DNA from: Alphaproteobacteria bacterium
GTDB taxonomy: Bacteria > Pseudomonadota > Alphaproteobacteria > Rhizobiales > Rhizobiaceae
Length of the DNA stretch: 64,000 nt
Direction of reading: 5' to 3'
NCBI GenBank assembly: GCA_016861165.1
Contig: BOKV01000015.1
Coordinates: 39,279 to 103,278, forward strand
The notes beneath the pieces were generated by a model. It had not been told where the DNA came from, searched no databases, and was given only the letters and a program-made list of their open reading frames with translations. Shown in pieces: positions 17,762-27,414 of the stretch (position 1 is its first letter; the number at the start of each line of letters is the position of its first letter). The position numbers and the translations under genes are program-made.

Positions 17762-19579
17762 TCAGCCCAGCACGCTGGCGCCGGCGTCGGCCGGGCCGGC
17801 GAGGTGGCGCAGATTGGCGAAAAGCTCGCGACCGAGGCCATGCTGGCTGGCGGCGGGGTCGACGAGCGCCGGCTGGCGGGCGGCGAATTCGGCGGCGTCG
17901 ACCAGAACGTCGAGCGAACCGTTGGCGGCGTCGAGGCGGATCGGGTCGCCGTCGCGAACCCTGGCGATCGGCCCGCCAGCCAGTGCCTCCGGCGTGACGT
18001 GGATGGCCGACGGCACCTTGCCCGAGGCCCCGGACATGCGCCCGTCGGTGACCAGCGCCACCCGGAAACCGCGGTCCTGCAGGACGCCCAGCGTCGGTGT
18101 CAGCTTGTGCAGTTCCGGCATGCCGTTGGCCCGCGGTCCCTGGAAGCGGACGACGGCGACGAAGTCCCTGTCGAGCCGGCCCGCCTTGAAGGCGGCGATG
18201 AGCGCGTTCTGGTCGTCGAAGACCACTGCCGGCGCCTCGACCGTGTGGAGCTCGGGCTTGACCGCCGATACCTTGGCGATGGCCGTGCCGAGATTGCCGG
18301 TCAGCACCTTGAGCCCGCCGGTCGGCTGGAACGGCCGGTCGCGCGTGGCGAGGATGCGGTCATTCCCCGGCGTCGCCGGCGCCGCCTGCCAGAGGATCTC
18401 GCCATCCGGCGCCAGCCTGGGTTCCTGGCGGTAGCCGGCAAGGCCAGGCCCCCACACCGTGCGCACATCCTCGTGCAGGAGCCTGCCGTCGAGCAGCTGC
18501 CCGATGAGATAGGGCATGCCGCCGGCGGCATGGAACTGGTTCACGTCGGCCAGGCCGTTCGGATAGACGCGCGCCAGCAGTGGCACCGCCTCGGCCAGGT
18601 CGGCGATGTCGCGCCAGGTGAGCGCGATCCCCGCCGCCCGCGCCATCGCGACCAGATGCATGGTGTGGTTGGTCGAGCCGCCGGTCGCGTGCAGGCCGAC
18701 GACACCGTTGACGACCGCCTTCTCGTCGATGACACGGCCGACCGGCGTGAACTCGTTGCCGAGCGCGGTGATCGCCAGCGCCCGCTTGGTCGCCGCCCGC
18801 GTCAGCGCGTCGCGCAACGGCGTGCCGGGATTGACGAAGCTCGCGCCCGGCAGGTGCAGGCCCATGATCTCCATCAGCATCTGGTTGGAGTTGGCGGTGC
18901 CGTAGAAGGTGCAGGTGCCCGGCGAATGGTAGGACCTCGATTCGGCCTCGAGCAGTTCGGCCCGACCGACCTTGCCCTCGGCATAGAGCTGTCGCACCTT
19001 CACCTTCTCGTCATTGGGCAGGCCCGACGTCATCGGCCCGGCCGGAATGAACACCGCCGGCAGGTGGCCGAAGGTCAGCGCGGCGATTGCGAGCCCCGGC
19101 ACGATCTTGTCGCAGATGCCGAGGAACACCGCGGCGTCGAACATGTTGTGGCTGAGGCCGATCGCCGCGGCCATGGCGATCACGTCGCGCGAGAACAGCG
19201 ACAGCTCCATGCCCGGCTGGCCCTGGGTGACGCCGTCGCACATCGCCGGCACGCCGCCTGCGACCTGGGCGACGCCGCCGGCCTCGCGGGCGGCCTGCTT
19301 GATGAGGTCGGGGAAGTCCTTGTAGGGTTGGTGGGCCGACAGCATGTCGTTATAGGCGGTGATGATGCCGAGATTGGGCACCACGTCGCCGGCGAGCGCC
19401 GTCTTGTCGGCGGCGACGCAGGCGGCGAAACCATGGGCGAGATTGCCGCACGACAGCACCGCCCGGTGCGGCCCGCTGGCCGCCGCGGCGTCGATGCGGG
19501 CGAGATAGTCTTGGCGCGTCGGCCGGCTGCGTTCGACGATGCGCGCGGTCACCTCGGCGATGCGGCGGTCGACTTGCAT
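17762..19579 (-). CDS. edd: Phosphogluconate dehydratase
   Basis: Edd converts 6-phosphogluconate to KDPG, the first step specific to the Entner-Doudoroff pathway. The protein (605 residues, full length) belongs to the IlvD/Edd family of iron-sulfur dehydratases: candidate cluster cysteines appear in [27 protein letters not shown] and [14 protein letters not shown]. The ending [15 protein letters not shown] is typical. I chose the ATG at 19579, with AAAGGA eight bases upstream, over one nine codons earlier. It is last in zwf-pgl-edd; the next enzyme, KDPG aldolase, is not in the window. Confidence 0.96.
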   Translation of the reverse strand: MQVDRRIAEVTARIVERSRPTRQDYLARIDAAAASGPHRAVLSCGNLAHGFAACVAADKTALAGDVVPNLGIITAYNDMLSAHQPYKDFPDLIKQAAREAGGVAQVAGGVPAMCDGVTQGQPGMELSLFSRDVIAMAAAIGLSHNMFDAAVFLGICDKIVPGLAIAALTFGHLPAVFIPAGPMTSGLPNDEKVKVRQLYAEGKVGRAELLEAESRSYHSPGTCTFYGTANSNQMLMEIMGLHLPGASFVNPGTPLRDALTRAATKRALAITALGNEFTPVGRVIDEKAVVNGVVGLHATGGSTNHTMHLVAMARAAGIALTWRDIADLAEAVPLLARVYPNGLADVNQFHAAGGMPYLIGQLLDGRLLHEDVRTVWGPGLAGYRQEPRLAPDGEILWQAAPATPGNDRILATRDRPFQPTGGLKVLTGNLGTAIAKVSAVKPELHTVEAPAVVFDDQNALIAAFKAGRLDRDFVAVVRFQGPRANGMPELHKLTPTLGVLQDRGFRVALVTDGRMSGASGKVPSAIHVTPEALAGGPIARVRDGDPIRLDAANGSLDVLVDAAEFAARQPALVDPAASQHGLGRELFANLRHLAGPADAGASVLG

Positions 19580-19608
19580 GGCGTCATCCTTTCGACTTGC
19601 GGCCAAGG

Positions 19609-20301
19609 CTAAGGCGCCCAGAACAGGTTGAGCCGGTCGCCGGCGCCGCGGATCACCGCCCGCACCGGCATCTGTTCGACCGGCCCGTCGCCGAGCGCCG
19701 CCTTGCAGACCGTCTTCTTGTCTTTTCCCTCGATATGGAGCGCCAGGAAATGGGCGTCCAGCAGGTAGCGCAGCGTCAGCGTCAGCCGTGGCTCCGGCAC
19801 GCCCGGCGCCATCATCGCCACGACGTGGCGCCGGCTTGACGGATCGAGCGCTTCGGCCAGCCGGTCACCGCCGGCGAAGAAGGAGGCGGTGTGGCCGTCG
19901 GTACCCATGCCGAGGATCGCCGCGTCGATGCGGCCCAAGCCGGCGATCCGGCGATCGGCGATGCGCGCGGCCGCGTCGAGGTCGTCGCAGCCATCGCAGA
20001 GCGGCACGGCCGTGGCCGCCGCCGCCCGGTTCCTGAGCAATGTCTCGTTGAGCAGGCGGAAGTTCGAGCGCGGGTGGTCGGACGGCACGAAGCGCTCGTC
20101 GACCAGGGTGACGGCGACGCTCTCCCAGGCGATATCGGCCTCGGACAGGCGCGACAGGAACAGCGCCGGCGTGGTGCCGCCGGACACCGCCAGCACGGCC
20201 GAGCCGCGCGCCGCGATGCCGCCGCCGAGCACCGCCGCCACGCCTGCTGCGAGCGCCTCGGCCAACTGCCGGCGCGTCCCGTATTCGTGCAAGCGCGTCA
20301 A
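19609..20301 (-). CDS. pgl: 6-phosphogluconolactonase
   Basis: Pgl hydrolyses 6-phosphogluconolactone between the zwf and edd reactions. The 230-residue protein shows [28 protein letters not shown] and [14 protein letters not shown], the devB/NagB-fold signatures. The start appears to be TTG at 20301, whose last two bases are shared with the zwf stop codon (TTGA), giving tight translational coupling; a longer upstream frame lies inside zwf and has no family similarity. The gene precedes edd by 29 bases. Confidence 0.93.
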   Translation of the reverse strand: MTRLHEYGTRRQLAEALAAGVAAVLGGGIAARGSAVLAVSGGTTPALFLSRLSEADIAWESVAVTLVDERFVPSDHPRSNFRLLNETLLRNRAAAATAVPLCDGCDDLDAAARIADRRIAGLGRIDAAILGMGTDGHTASFFAGGDRLAEALDPSSRRHVVAMMAPGVPEPRLTLTLRYLLDAHFLALHIEGKDKKTVCKAALGDGPVEQMPVRAVIRGAGDRLNLFWAP

Positions 20302-21779
20302 TCGCCGGCCTCCTCCTCGTGCCAGGTCCGCCCGTCGCGCTCGACCAGTGCGATCGCCGCCGACGGTCCCCAGGTCCCGGCCGTGTACTTGCGGCACTTG
20401 AGCCCGGTCTCGCGCCAGGCGGAAATGATCGGGTCGATCCAACGCCAGGCGGCCTCGACCTCGTCGCGGCGCATGAACAGGGTCTGGTTGCCGCGGATCA
20501 CGTCGAGCAGCAGCCGCTCATAGGCATCGGGCGCGCGTACCGCGAATGAGTCGGCGAAGCTCATGTCGAGCGCGACCTGGCGCAGGCGCATGCCGCCGGG
20601 GCCGGGGTCCTTGATCATGATCATCTGGCCGACCGCCTCGTCGGGCTGCAGGCGCAGCACCAGCCGGTTGGCGATCAGGCGGCCGGCCTCCGGCCCGAAG
20701 ATGCTGTGCGGCACCGGCTTGAACTGGATGATGATCTCGGAGACGCGCTGGGCGAGCCGCTTGCCGGTTCTCAGGTAGAAGGGCACACCGGCCCAGCGCC
20801 AGTTCTCGACCTCGGCCTTGATGGCGACGAAGGTCTCGGTATCGGACTTGCCGTCGGCCAGTTCCTCCAGATAGCCGGGAACCGCCGCGCCATCGGCGGC
20901 GCCGGCGCCGTACTGGCCGCGCACGGTCATGTCGGCGACGTTGGAAGCGTCGATGGGCTTGAGCGCGCGCAGCACCTTCAGTTTCTCGTCGCGCACCGCG
21001 TCGGCGGCGATCGAGGCGGGTGGCTCCATGGCGACGAGGCAAAGGAGCTGCAGGATGTGGTTCTGCACCATGTCACGGATGGCGCCGGAGCGGTCGTAAT
21101 AGCCGGCGCGCGCCTCCAGGCCCAGGGTCTCGGCCACCGTGATCTGGACATGGTCGATATGGGCCGAGTTCCAGATCGGCTCGTAGAGCGCGTTGGCGAA
21201 CCGCAGCGCCATCAGGTTCTGCACCGTCTCCTTGCCGAGATAGTGGTCGATGCGGAAGATCTGGTTCTCGCCGAAATAGCGCCCGATGGTCAGGTTCAGT
21301 TCGTGCGCGCTGGCCAGATCGTGGCCGATCGGCTTCTCAACGACCAGTCGCGAATCGGCTCCGATGAGGCCGCAGGCGCCGAGCCGGGCGGCGATCTCGG
21401 CGAAGATCGTCGGACCCACCGCCAGGTAGAATGCGCGGACCCGGTCGTCCTCGCCGAGCAGCGCCTTCAGCTCGGCCCAGCCGCGCTCGGAGGCGGCGTC
21501 GACCGAGACGTAGTGCAGCATGCCAAGAAAGAACTCGATCTTGTCGGACCGGCGTTCGTCCGGCTTGACATGCGCCACGATCGCCTGGCGGGCGAACTCG
21601 CGGAACGCCTCGGTCGACATCTCGGCGCGGGCGGCGCCGATGATGCGCGAACTGGGCAGGACCTGGCCGTCGGCGGCGCGGTGGTAGAGCGCCGGGATGA
21701 GCTTGCGCTCGGCCAGGTCGCCGGTGCCGCCGAACACGACATAGTCGAACGGCTCGACGGGTATGAACTGGCTGGTCAT
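20298..21779 (-). CDS. zwf: Glucose-6-phosphate 1-dehydrogenase
   Basis: Zwf oxidises glucose-6-phosphate with NADP(+) and feeds the Entner-Doudoroff and pentose phosphate routes. The 493-residue protein has the dinucleotide loop GGTGDLA at 17-23, the EKPIGHD segment and the active-site motif DHYLGKE at 178-184. I chose the ATG at 21779; the earlier ATG at 21845 adds residues with no family match. The ribosome site is weak. The 160-base leader holds two inverted repeats (CCTTCCG/CGGAAGG at 21806-21830 and TTGGCC/GGCCAA near 21854) that may be regulatory. Confidence 0.96.
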   Translation of the reverse strand: MTSQFIPVEPFDYVVFGGTGDLAERKLIPALYHRAADGQVLPSSRIIGAARAEMSTEAFREFARQAIVAHVKPDERRSDKIEFFLGMLHYVSVDAASERGWAELKALLGEDDRVRAFYLAVGPTIFAEIAARLGACGLIGADSRLVVEKPIGHDLASAHELNLTIGRYFGENQIFRIDHYLGKETVQNLMALRFANALYEPIWNSAHIDHVQITVAETLGLEARAGYYDRSGAIRDMVQNHILQLLCLVAMEPPASIAADAVRDEKLKVLRALKPIDASNVADMTVRGQYGAGAADGAAVPGYLEELADGKSDTETFVAIKAEVENWRWAGVPFYLRTGKRLAQRVSEIIIQFKPVPHSIFGPEAGRLIANRLVLRLQPDEAVGQMIMIKDPGPGGMRLRQVALDMSFADSFAVRAPDAYERLLLDVIRGNQTLFMRRDEVEAAWRWIDPIISAWRETGLKCRKYTAGTWGPSAAIALVERDGRTWHEEEAGD

Positions 21780-21940
21780 GGCATGGTTCCGTGCCGGCGG
21801 GCGAACCTTCCGTTGGGAGGTGGCGGAAGGCTGACCCGACTGCATTGTTTCACATTTGGCCGGCGCAGGCCAATGCGGGCGGCGAGACGTCGGCGAGACG
21901 GGCGGCTTTTATTTTAATCGATTTAGGCGATCAAGCCCGC

Positions 21941-22783
21941 TCACGTCACCTTGAGCTGCTGGACGAAGGCGGCGGCGCGGTCGGCGCTGACCGTGGCGAT
22001 GCGGATCAGCCGGTCGAAGCGGGCGGCGAGCTCGCGGATCTGGTCGACCGAATTGATGACGAGATACATCTCGCCCAGATAGACGGCGGCGCGCTTCGGC
22101 CCGAACACGGTGAACGGCGCCGAATAGGACTTCAGCCCGTCGAACAGAAACAGCCGCAGGGTCGGATAGAGTTCGTCGAGCAGTGCCGCCATGTGCTCGA
22201 GCTGCGCGACGCGGGCCCCGCGCGGCAGCGCCGACCAGATGCCGGCGCCGGCGGCGAAGGTGTAGAGGCGCTGATAGGGCATGACGATCTCCATGTCCGT
22301 CTCCGGCCGGCGCGAATAGTCGAGCTGAAGGCGGGCCTGGCCGGCCTTGGCGTCGAGCAGTTCCTGCTCTTCGGCGCGGAATTCGTAGTTGAGAACGGCT
22401 TCGGTGCGCAGCAGGTCGGGCAGGGTCGCCGGCACGTAACGGATCTTGTAGCCGATCGCCTCGCGGTGCCACTCCGACAGACGGCTCGACGAAATGCCGT
22501 CGGCGGCGGTCTCGATGCTGACGACCGGAGCCACCTCGCCGACCGTGCGCTCGCTCTGCGACAGGCCGAGCAGCCAGTCGATGCTGACCGATTCGGCGGC
22601 GGCGATGGCATAGAGCGTTTCGGCGCGCGGCAACCGGCCGGCGTTGGCGTCGAGGAACTGGCTCAGCGCCGAGCGGTCGAGCCCGCAGCGGCGGGCGAAG
22701 GCCGACGGGCTTTCGCCGCGCCGCCCCATGAGCTGACGCAGCCGGGCCCGGAAGTCCTCGACGATTTCGCGCTTGTCGCGCAT
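21941..22783 (-). CDS. XRE-family transcriptional regulator
   Basis: The 280-residue protein has an N-terminal helix-turn-helix (residues 8-60: RARLRQLMGRRGESPSAFARRCGLDRSALSQFL) and a long C-terminal region with no domain I can name. That region includes YSRRPETDMEIVMPYQRLYTFAAG and VFGPKRAAVYLGEMYLV, suggesting a sensory or effector domain. The start at 22783 has AGAAGG upstream. It is divergent from the fatty acid desaturase and upstream, on the same strand, of zwf, so either could be a target; this is positional inference only. Confidence 0.75.
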   Translation of the reverse strand: MRDKREIVEDFRARLRQLMGRRGESPSAFARRCGLDRSALSQFLDANAGRLPRAETLYAIAAAESVSIDWLLGLSQSERTVGEVAPVVSIETAADGISSSRLSEWHREAIGYKIRYVPATLPDLLRTEAVLNYEFRAEEQELLDAKAGQARLQLDYSRRPETDMEIVMPYQRLYTFAAGAGIWSALPRGARVAQLEHMAALLDELYPTLRLFLFDGLKSYSAPFTVFGPKRAAVYLGEMYLVINSVDQIRELAARFDRLIRIATVSADRAAAFVQQLKVT

Positions 22784-22938
22784 GGAATCGCGGCCTTCTG
22801 CTCGTTTACACAGCACTTGTTGACTATTCGCAACGATAGCAGCTGAACATCAACATGTGGAGCGGTTTCGTGCGAATTGTTCCATTGCGCGCGGTCCAAC
22901 TGCGACTCACATTGTTGTTACGCGTTGTGGGGCTTTTG

Positions 22939-23844
22939 ATGTCAACCGGGTTCTTGCGACGGATCGAGTGGCCGACCGTCATGCTGATCGGCCTGTGCTA
23001 TTCGGCATGGTTCGCGCTGGCACTCGCCGGCGGCGATCTGCCGGCGCCGGTCTGGATCGGCCTCGTCGCGGTCACCTCCACGCTCTACTGGTCGCTGGTG
23101 CACGAGGTCGTGCACGGCCATCCGACGCCGAGCCCCACCCTCAACTACGCCCTCGTCGCCATTCCGATCGGCTGGGTCTACGCGCTCGGCCGCTTCCGTG
23201 ACGGCCACCTCACCCACCACGCCACCGGCGAACTGACCGATCCGTTCGACGATCCGGAGAGCTGGTACCTGGCGCAGCGCGACTGGCGCCAGCTCGACGC
23301 GCTGTCGCGCGCCCTGCTCACCGTCAACAACACGCTCGCCGGCCGCCTCGCCATCGGTCCGCTCATCACGCTGTGGCGCATGATCGCCGGCGACATCGCC
23401 CTGGCGCTGAAGCCGGGGCCGCAGCAGCGCCCGGTGGTGCTGGCCTGGGCGGTGCACCTGCCGTTGGCGGTGGCGCTCGCCGTCTTCCTCGCCCGCTTTT
23501 CGCCGGTTCCCGCCTGGCAGTTCGCCGCCGCCGCCTATTGCGGCGTCTCGGTCCTGCTGATCCGCACCTTCCTCGAGCATCAGGCCGCCGAGGACGCCGG
23601 CGCCCGCACCGTCATCATCGAGGATCGCGGGCCGCTCGCCTTCCTGTTCCTGTTCAACAACCTGCACGTCGTCCACCACACCCGGCCGGGGCTGGCCTGG
23701 TACCGCCTGCCCGACTTCTACCGGCGGCACCGCGAGACCTTCATCCGGCGCAATCGCGGCTATGTCTACCGGTCCTACGGCCAGGTCTTCCGCCGCCATT
23801 TCCTGCGGCCGAAGGAACCGGTGGCGCACCCGCATGTCGCATAG
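22939..23844 (+). CDS. Membrane fatty acid desaturase family protein
   Basis: The 301-residue integral membrane protein is a di-iron desaturase/hydroxylase-type enzyme. Three histidine clusters are present: HEVVHGH (55-61), HLTHH (90-94) and HVVHH (243-247), and four or more membrane segments surround them. Family members act on fatty acids, carotenoids or sphingolipids; the substrate is unknown. I chose the ATG at 22939 because the preceding in-frame residues are not hydrophobic-family sequence; an ATG at 22855 is the alternative. It faces the XRE gene across 155 bases. Confidence 0.85.
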   Translation: MSTGFLRRIEWPTVMLIGLCYSAWFALALAGGDLPAPVWIGLVAVTSTLYWSLVHEVVHGHPTPSPTLNYALVAIPIGWVYALGRFRDGHLTHHATGELTDPFDDPESWYLAQRDWRQLDALSRALLTVNNTLAGRLAIGPLITLWRMIAGDIALALKPGPQQRPVVLAWAVHLPLAVALAVFLARFSPVPAWQFAAAAYCGVSVLLIRTFLEHQAAEDAGARTVIIEDRGPLAFLFLFNNLHVVHHTRPGLAWYRLPDFYRRHRETFIRRNRGYVYRSYGQVFRRHFLRPKEPVAHPHVA

Positions 23845-23883
23845 CGGACTTTCGCCCTAGGCGCGATCGCGCCATGATGGCCC

Positions 23884-24705
23884 ATGGCTGCCGAGGGGAA
23901 CCCACGCCTGCTGCACGCCGCCCTGCCGATGTATGACTGGCCGGAGACGGCTTGCGCGTGGGACGCCCTGTGGGCGGCGATCCGTGCCGAGCTGGCGCGG
24001 GCCGGCATCGACGCGGCGCGGGAGCTGCGGCGCGACGACGACCCCCACGCCGGCTGGCTGTCGCCGGACCTGGTCGTCGGCCACACCTGCGGCTGGCCCT
24101 ATCTGTGGATGCTGCGCGACCAGGTGACGCCGTTTGCCCGATTCGACTTCGACATCGCAACGGCGCGCGCCGGCGACTACCACTCGGTCTTCGTCATGCG
24201 GGCCGACCGGGCGCTCACCGCCGCCGGTCCGCGCGATCTCGCCGCGCTGGTCGCCCGTCCGGAAACGATCGTCGCCATCAACAGCACGCTGTCGCAGAGC
24301 GGCTATCGTGCGCTCGGCGAGTGCTTCACCAGCGCATTTACCATCCCGCACGCCCGCGCGCTGATCACCGGCAGCCACCGCGAATCGGTGCGCGCCATCG
24401 CCGAGGGCCGTGCCGACATCGCGGCGGTCGACGCGGTGAGCTGGCGGCTGGCCCGTGGCTACGACGCCGCCGCGGCGCAGTTGACCGTCGTCACCCGCTC
24501 GGCCGACGCGCCCGGCCTGCCGCTGATCATCGCCAACGGCCTGGCGCGCCACCGCGAGGCGGTGTGGCGCGCCGTCGTGGAGGGCGTCGCCCGGGCGCCG
24601 CGGGAGGTTCGCTCAAACCTCGGCCTGCGCGGCGTGGTGCCGGCCAGCGACGCCGACTACGCGGTACTGCTTGCCCCGCCCTACGGCAATCTGCAGGTCG
24701 GATAG
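23884..24705 (+). CDS. PhnD-like substrate-binding-fold protein without signal peptide
   Basis: This 273-residue protein resembles the phosphate/phosphite/phosphonate substrate-binding family (PhnD): HAALPMYDWPET near the start, VGHTCGWPYLWML, STLSQSGYRALGE and ITGSHRESVRAIAEGRADIAAVDAVSWRL. Family proteins normally have a lipoprotein or Sec signal. Here no signal is visible and no transporter permease or ATPase gene is adjacent, so it may be a cytoplasmic ligand sensor or a stray binding protein. A 14-base palindrome (GGCGCGATCGCGCC, 23860-23873) sits just before the ATG. Confidence 0.8.
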   Translation: MAAEGNPRLLHAALPMYDWPETACAWDALWAAIRAELARAGIDAARELRRDDDPHAGWLSPDLVVGHTCGWPYLWMLRDQVTPFARFDFDIATARAGDYHSVFVMRADRALTAAGPRDLAALVARPETIVAINSTLSQSGYRALGECFTSAFTIPHARALITGSHRESVRAIAEGRADIAAVDAVSWRLARGYDAAAAQLTVVTRSADAPGLPLIIANGLARHREAVWRAVVEGVARAPREVRSNLGLRGVVPASDADYAVLLAPPYGNLQVG

Positions 24706-24723
24706 GCCGGCTGCGCCGCGCCT

Positions 24724-25761
24724 TCACGTCCAATCCATCACCACCTTGCCGGCATTGCCGGAGCGCATCGCCTCGAATCCCTCCTGGTAGTCGTCGATGG
24801 CGAGACGGTGGGTGATGATCGGCGAGACGTCGAGGCCCCCCTGGACGAAGGCGATCATCTTGTACCAGGTCTCGTACATCTCGCGCCCATAGATGCCCTT
24901 GAGCGTCAGCATCTTGAAAATGACCTGGTCCCAGTGGATGGAGAAATCCCCCGGCGGGATGCCGAGTATGGCCACGCGCCCGCCATGGTTCATCGCCGCG
25001 ATCATGTCGCGCAGCGCCGCCGCCGCCCCCGACATTTCGAGGCCGACATCGAAGCCCTCCTTCATGCCGATGCGGGCCATCACCTCATGCATGCTTTCCT
25101 GGCGCGGATCGACGACGGACTCGACGCCGGCCTTCGCGGCGAGGTCGCGGCGGTAGCCGTTGATGTCGGTGATCACCACCTTGCGGGCGCCGGCATGCTG
25201 CGCCACCAGCGCCCCCATGATGCCGATCGGTCCGGCGCCGGTGACCAGCACGTCCTCGCCGACGAGATCGAAGGCGAGCGCGGTGTGGACCGCGTTGCCG
25301 AACGGGTCGAAGATGGCGGCGATCTCGTCGGGCACGTCGTCGGGAATGGCGACGACGTTCGATTCCGGGATGCACAGATACTCGGCGAAGGAGCCCGGCC
25401 GGGTGACGCCGACGCTGATCGTGTTGCGGCACAACTGGCCGCGGCCGGCCCGGCAGTTGCGGCACTTGCCGCAGACGATGTGGCCCTCGCCGGAGACGCG
25501 CAGGCCGGGCGCGTAGCGGTGCGCCGACGAGCCGGTCTCGGCGATCACGCCCATGAATTCATGACCGGTGACCATCGGCACCGGAATGGTCCTGGCCGCC
25601 CATTCGTCCCAGTTGAAGATGTGGACGTCGGTGCCGCAGATCGCCGATTTCCGCACACGGATCAGCACGTCGTTGGGGCCGGGCTCGGGCACCGGCACCT
25701 CCTCCATCCAGATGCCGGGCTCGGCCCTCGCCTTGACCAGCGCCTTCATCATGTTCGACAT
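24724..25761 (-). CDS. tdh: L-threonine 3-dehydrogenase
   Basis: Tdh oxidises L-threonine to 2-amino-3-ketobutyrate with NAD(+). The 345-residue zinc alcohol-dehydrogenase-family enzyme shows the catalytic zinc ligand Cys42 in ICGTDVH, GHEFMG at 66-71, a structural zinc set (Cys97, 100, 103, 111) and the nucleotide-binding [32 protein letters not shown] is characteristic of Tdh. It lies 11 bases after kbl, the next enzyme of threonine catabolism. Confidence 0.96.
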   Translation of the reverse strand: MSNMMKALVKARAEPGIWMEEVPVPEPGPNDVLIRVRKSAICGTDVHIFNWDEWAARTIPVPMVTGHEFMGVIAETGSSAHRYAPGLRVSGEGHIVCGKCRNCRAGRGQLCRNTISVGVTRPGSFAEYLCIPESNVVAIPDDVPDEIAAIFDPFGNAVHTALAFDLVGEDVLVTGAGPIGIMGALVAQHAGARKVVITDINGYRRDLAAKAGVESVVDPRQESMHEVMARIGMKEGFDVGLEMSGAAAALRDMIAAMNHGGRVAILGIPPGDFSIHWDQVIFKMLTLKGIYGREMYETWYKMIAFVQGGLDVSPIITHRLAIDDYQEGFEAMRSGNAGKVVMDWT

Positions 25762-25772
25762 CGCCTGTCCCT

Positions 25773-26963
25773 CTAAATCACCCCCAACTGCCGGCCCGTC
25801 TGCTCGAAGGCGGCCACGGCGCGGTCGATATCGTCGAAGGAATGGGCCGCCGACATCTGCGTGCGGATGCGCGCTTGGCCCTGCGGCACGACGGGATAGG
25901 AGAAGCCGATCACGTAGACGCCCTTTTCCAGCATCGCCGCCGCCACCTCCTGAGCGAGCTTCGCCTCACCGAGCATCACCGGGATGATCGGGTGGCCGGC
26001 GCCGGCCAGCGTGAAGCCCAGTCCGGTCATCGCGGTGCGGAATCGTTCGGCATTGGCCATCAGCTTGGCGCGCAGGTCATGGCCCGCCTCGACGATGTCG
26101 AATACCTTGAGCGATGCCGCGGCGATCACCGGCGCCAGCGTGTTGGAGAACAGGTAGGGCCGCGAGCGCTGCCTCAGCCACTCGACGACGACGCGGCTCG
26201 CCGCCGTGTAGCCGCCCGAGGCGCCGCCGAGCGCCTTGCCGAGGGTGCCGGTGACGATATCGACGCGACCCTCGACGCCGCAGTGTTCGAGCGAGCCGCG
26301 GCCATGGCGGCCGAGTAAGCCGACCGCGTGCGAATCATCGACCATCACCATGGCGTCGTGCTTGTCGGCGAGGTCGCAGATCGCCGGCAGGTTGGCGACG
26401 ATGCCGTCCATCGAGAAGACGCCGTCGGTGGCGATGAGCCGAAAGCGGGCGCCGGTGGCCTCCTTCAGCCGGGCTTCCAGTTCACCCATGTCGTTGTTGG
26501 CGTAACGATAGCGCCGCGCCTTGCAGAGCCTGATGCCGTCGATGATCGAGGCATGGTTGAGCGCGTCGGAGATGACGGCATCCTCTTCGCCGAGGATGGT
26601 CTCGAACAGGCCGGTATTGGCGTCGAAGCACGAGGAATAGAGTATGGCGTCCTCGAAACCGAGAAAGGCGGCGATGCGCGCCTCGAGCGCCCTGTGCTCC
26701 TCCTGCGTGCCGCAGATGAAGCGCACCGAGGCCATGCCGTAGCCGTAGCGATCGAGCCCCGCCTTGGCCGCGGCGATCAGCTCGGCACTGTCGGCGAGGC
26801 CGAGATAGTTGTTGGCGCAGAAGTTGAGGACGCGCCGGCCGCCCGCCACCGTGATCTCGGCGTCCTGCATCGAGGTGATCACGCGTTCGGACTTGTAGAG
26901 CCCGGCGGCCTTGAGCGCGCTGATCTCGCCGGCAAGGTGGTTGTCGAAGGTCATCGGCATCAT
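25773..26963 (-). CDS. kbl: Glycine C-acetyltransferase (2-amino-3-ketobutyrate CoA ligase)
   Basis: Kbl cleaves 2-amino-3-ketobutyrate with CoA to glycine and acetyl-CoA, completing Tdh-dependent threonine degradation. The 396-residue PLP enzyme has [10 protein letters not shown], the cofactor Lys243 in [10 protein letters not shown], and [17 protein letters not shown]. Length and ending ([18 protein letters not shown]) match the family. I chose the ATG at 26963, preceded by GGGAAC; other in-frame ATGs at 26960 and 26954 are close. Confidence 0.95.
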   Translation of the reverse strand: MMPMTFDNHLAGEISALKAAGLYKSERVITSMQDAEITVAGGRRVLNFCANNYLGLADSAELIAAAKAGLDRYGYGMASVRFICGTQEEHRALEARIAAFLGFEDAILYSSCFDANTGLFETILGEEDAVISDALNHASIIDGIRLCKARRYRYANNDMGELEARLKEATGARFRLIATDGVFSMDGIVANLPAICDLADKHDAMVMVDDSHAVGLLGRHGRGSLEHCGVEGRVDIVTGTLGKALGGASGGYTAASRVVVEWLRQRSRPYLFSNTLAPVIAAASLKVFDIVEAGHDLRAKLMANAERFRTAMTGLGFTLAGAGHPIIPVMLGEAKLAQEVAAAMLEKGVYVIGFSYPVVPQGQARIRTQMSAAHSFDDIDRAVAAFEQTGRQLGVI

Positions 26964-27124
26964 CGCGTTCCCGTTCGCTCGTCGCAACCTAGCTGCGGTC
27001 GGCGGCAATGTCTTGCCCGAAAGCGGCGGCCGCCTTTGCGTCCCCGATGCTCCGCCCGCGGCCTGCCTTTCCCTTGCCCGCCGCCTGTGCCAGACTGGTT
27101 CAACTCCTGTGACGGGGGAGGACG

Positions 27125-27394
27125 ATGGCCAGGGTGATCTTCACCGCCAATCTGAAACGCCATGTCGAGTGCCCGGTCAGCACCGCGCCGGGGGGCACGG
27201 TGCGCGAAGTGCTCGACGGCGTCTTCGCCCACAACCACGTGTTGCGCGGCTATGTGCTTGACGAGCAGGGCGCGCTCAGGAAGCATATGGGCATCATCGT
27301 CGACGGCATCGTGCTGGCCGACCGCGCCAGGCTGGCCGATCCGGTGCGGCCGGACAGCACGGTCTACGTCCTGCAGGCATTGTCGGGCGGCTGA
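27125..27394 (+). CDS. MoaD/ThiS-family ubiquitin-like protein
   Basis: This 89-residue protein has the beta-grasp fold of MoaD/ThiS sulfur carriers: [30 protein letters not shown] and [13 protein letters not shown], ending in the diglycine LQALSGG. In MoaD and ThiS the terminal glycine is adenylylated and thiocarboxylated. No E1-like MoeB/ThiF, MoaE or JAMM-protease gene is nearby. A 20-base gap separates it from the beta-propeller gene on the same strand, which I recall as a recurring pairing in bacteria with no described function. Confidence 0.8.
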   Translation: MARVIFTANLKRHVECPVSTAPGGTVREVLDGVFAHNHVLRGYVLDEQGALRKHMGIIVDGIVLADRARLADPVRPDSTVYVLQALSGG

Positions 27395-27414
27395 AGCCGG
27401 ACGGGAGGAAGCGG

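Noticed and set aside
17741..19612. A 623-codon plus-strand frame opposite edd
   Set aside because: It is a shadow of edd, whose catalytic motifs are intact on the other strand.
23860..23873. A 14-base palindrome GGCGCGATCGCGCC before the PhnD-like gene
   Set aside because: In sequence this GC-rich such palindromes arise by chance, and its position on the ribosome site gives no clear function.
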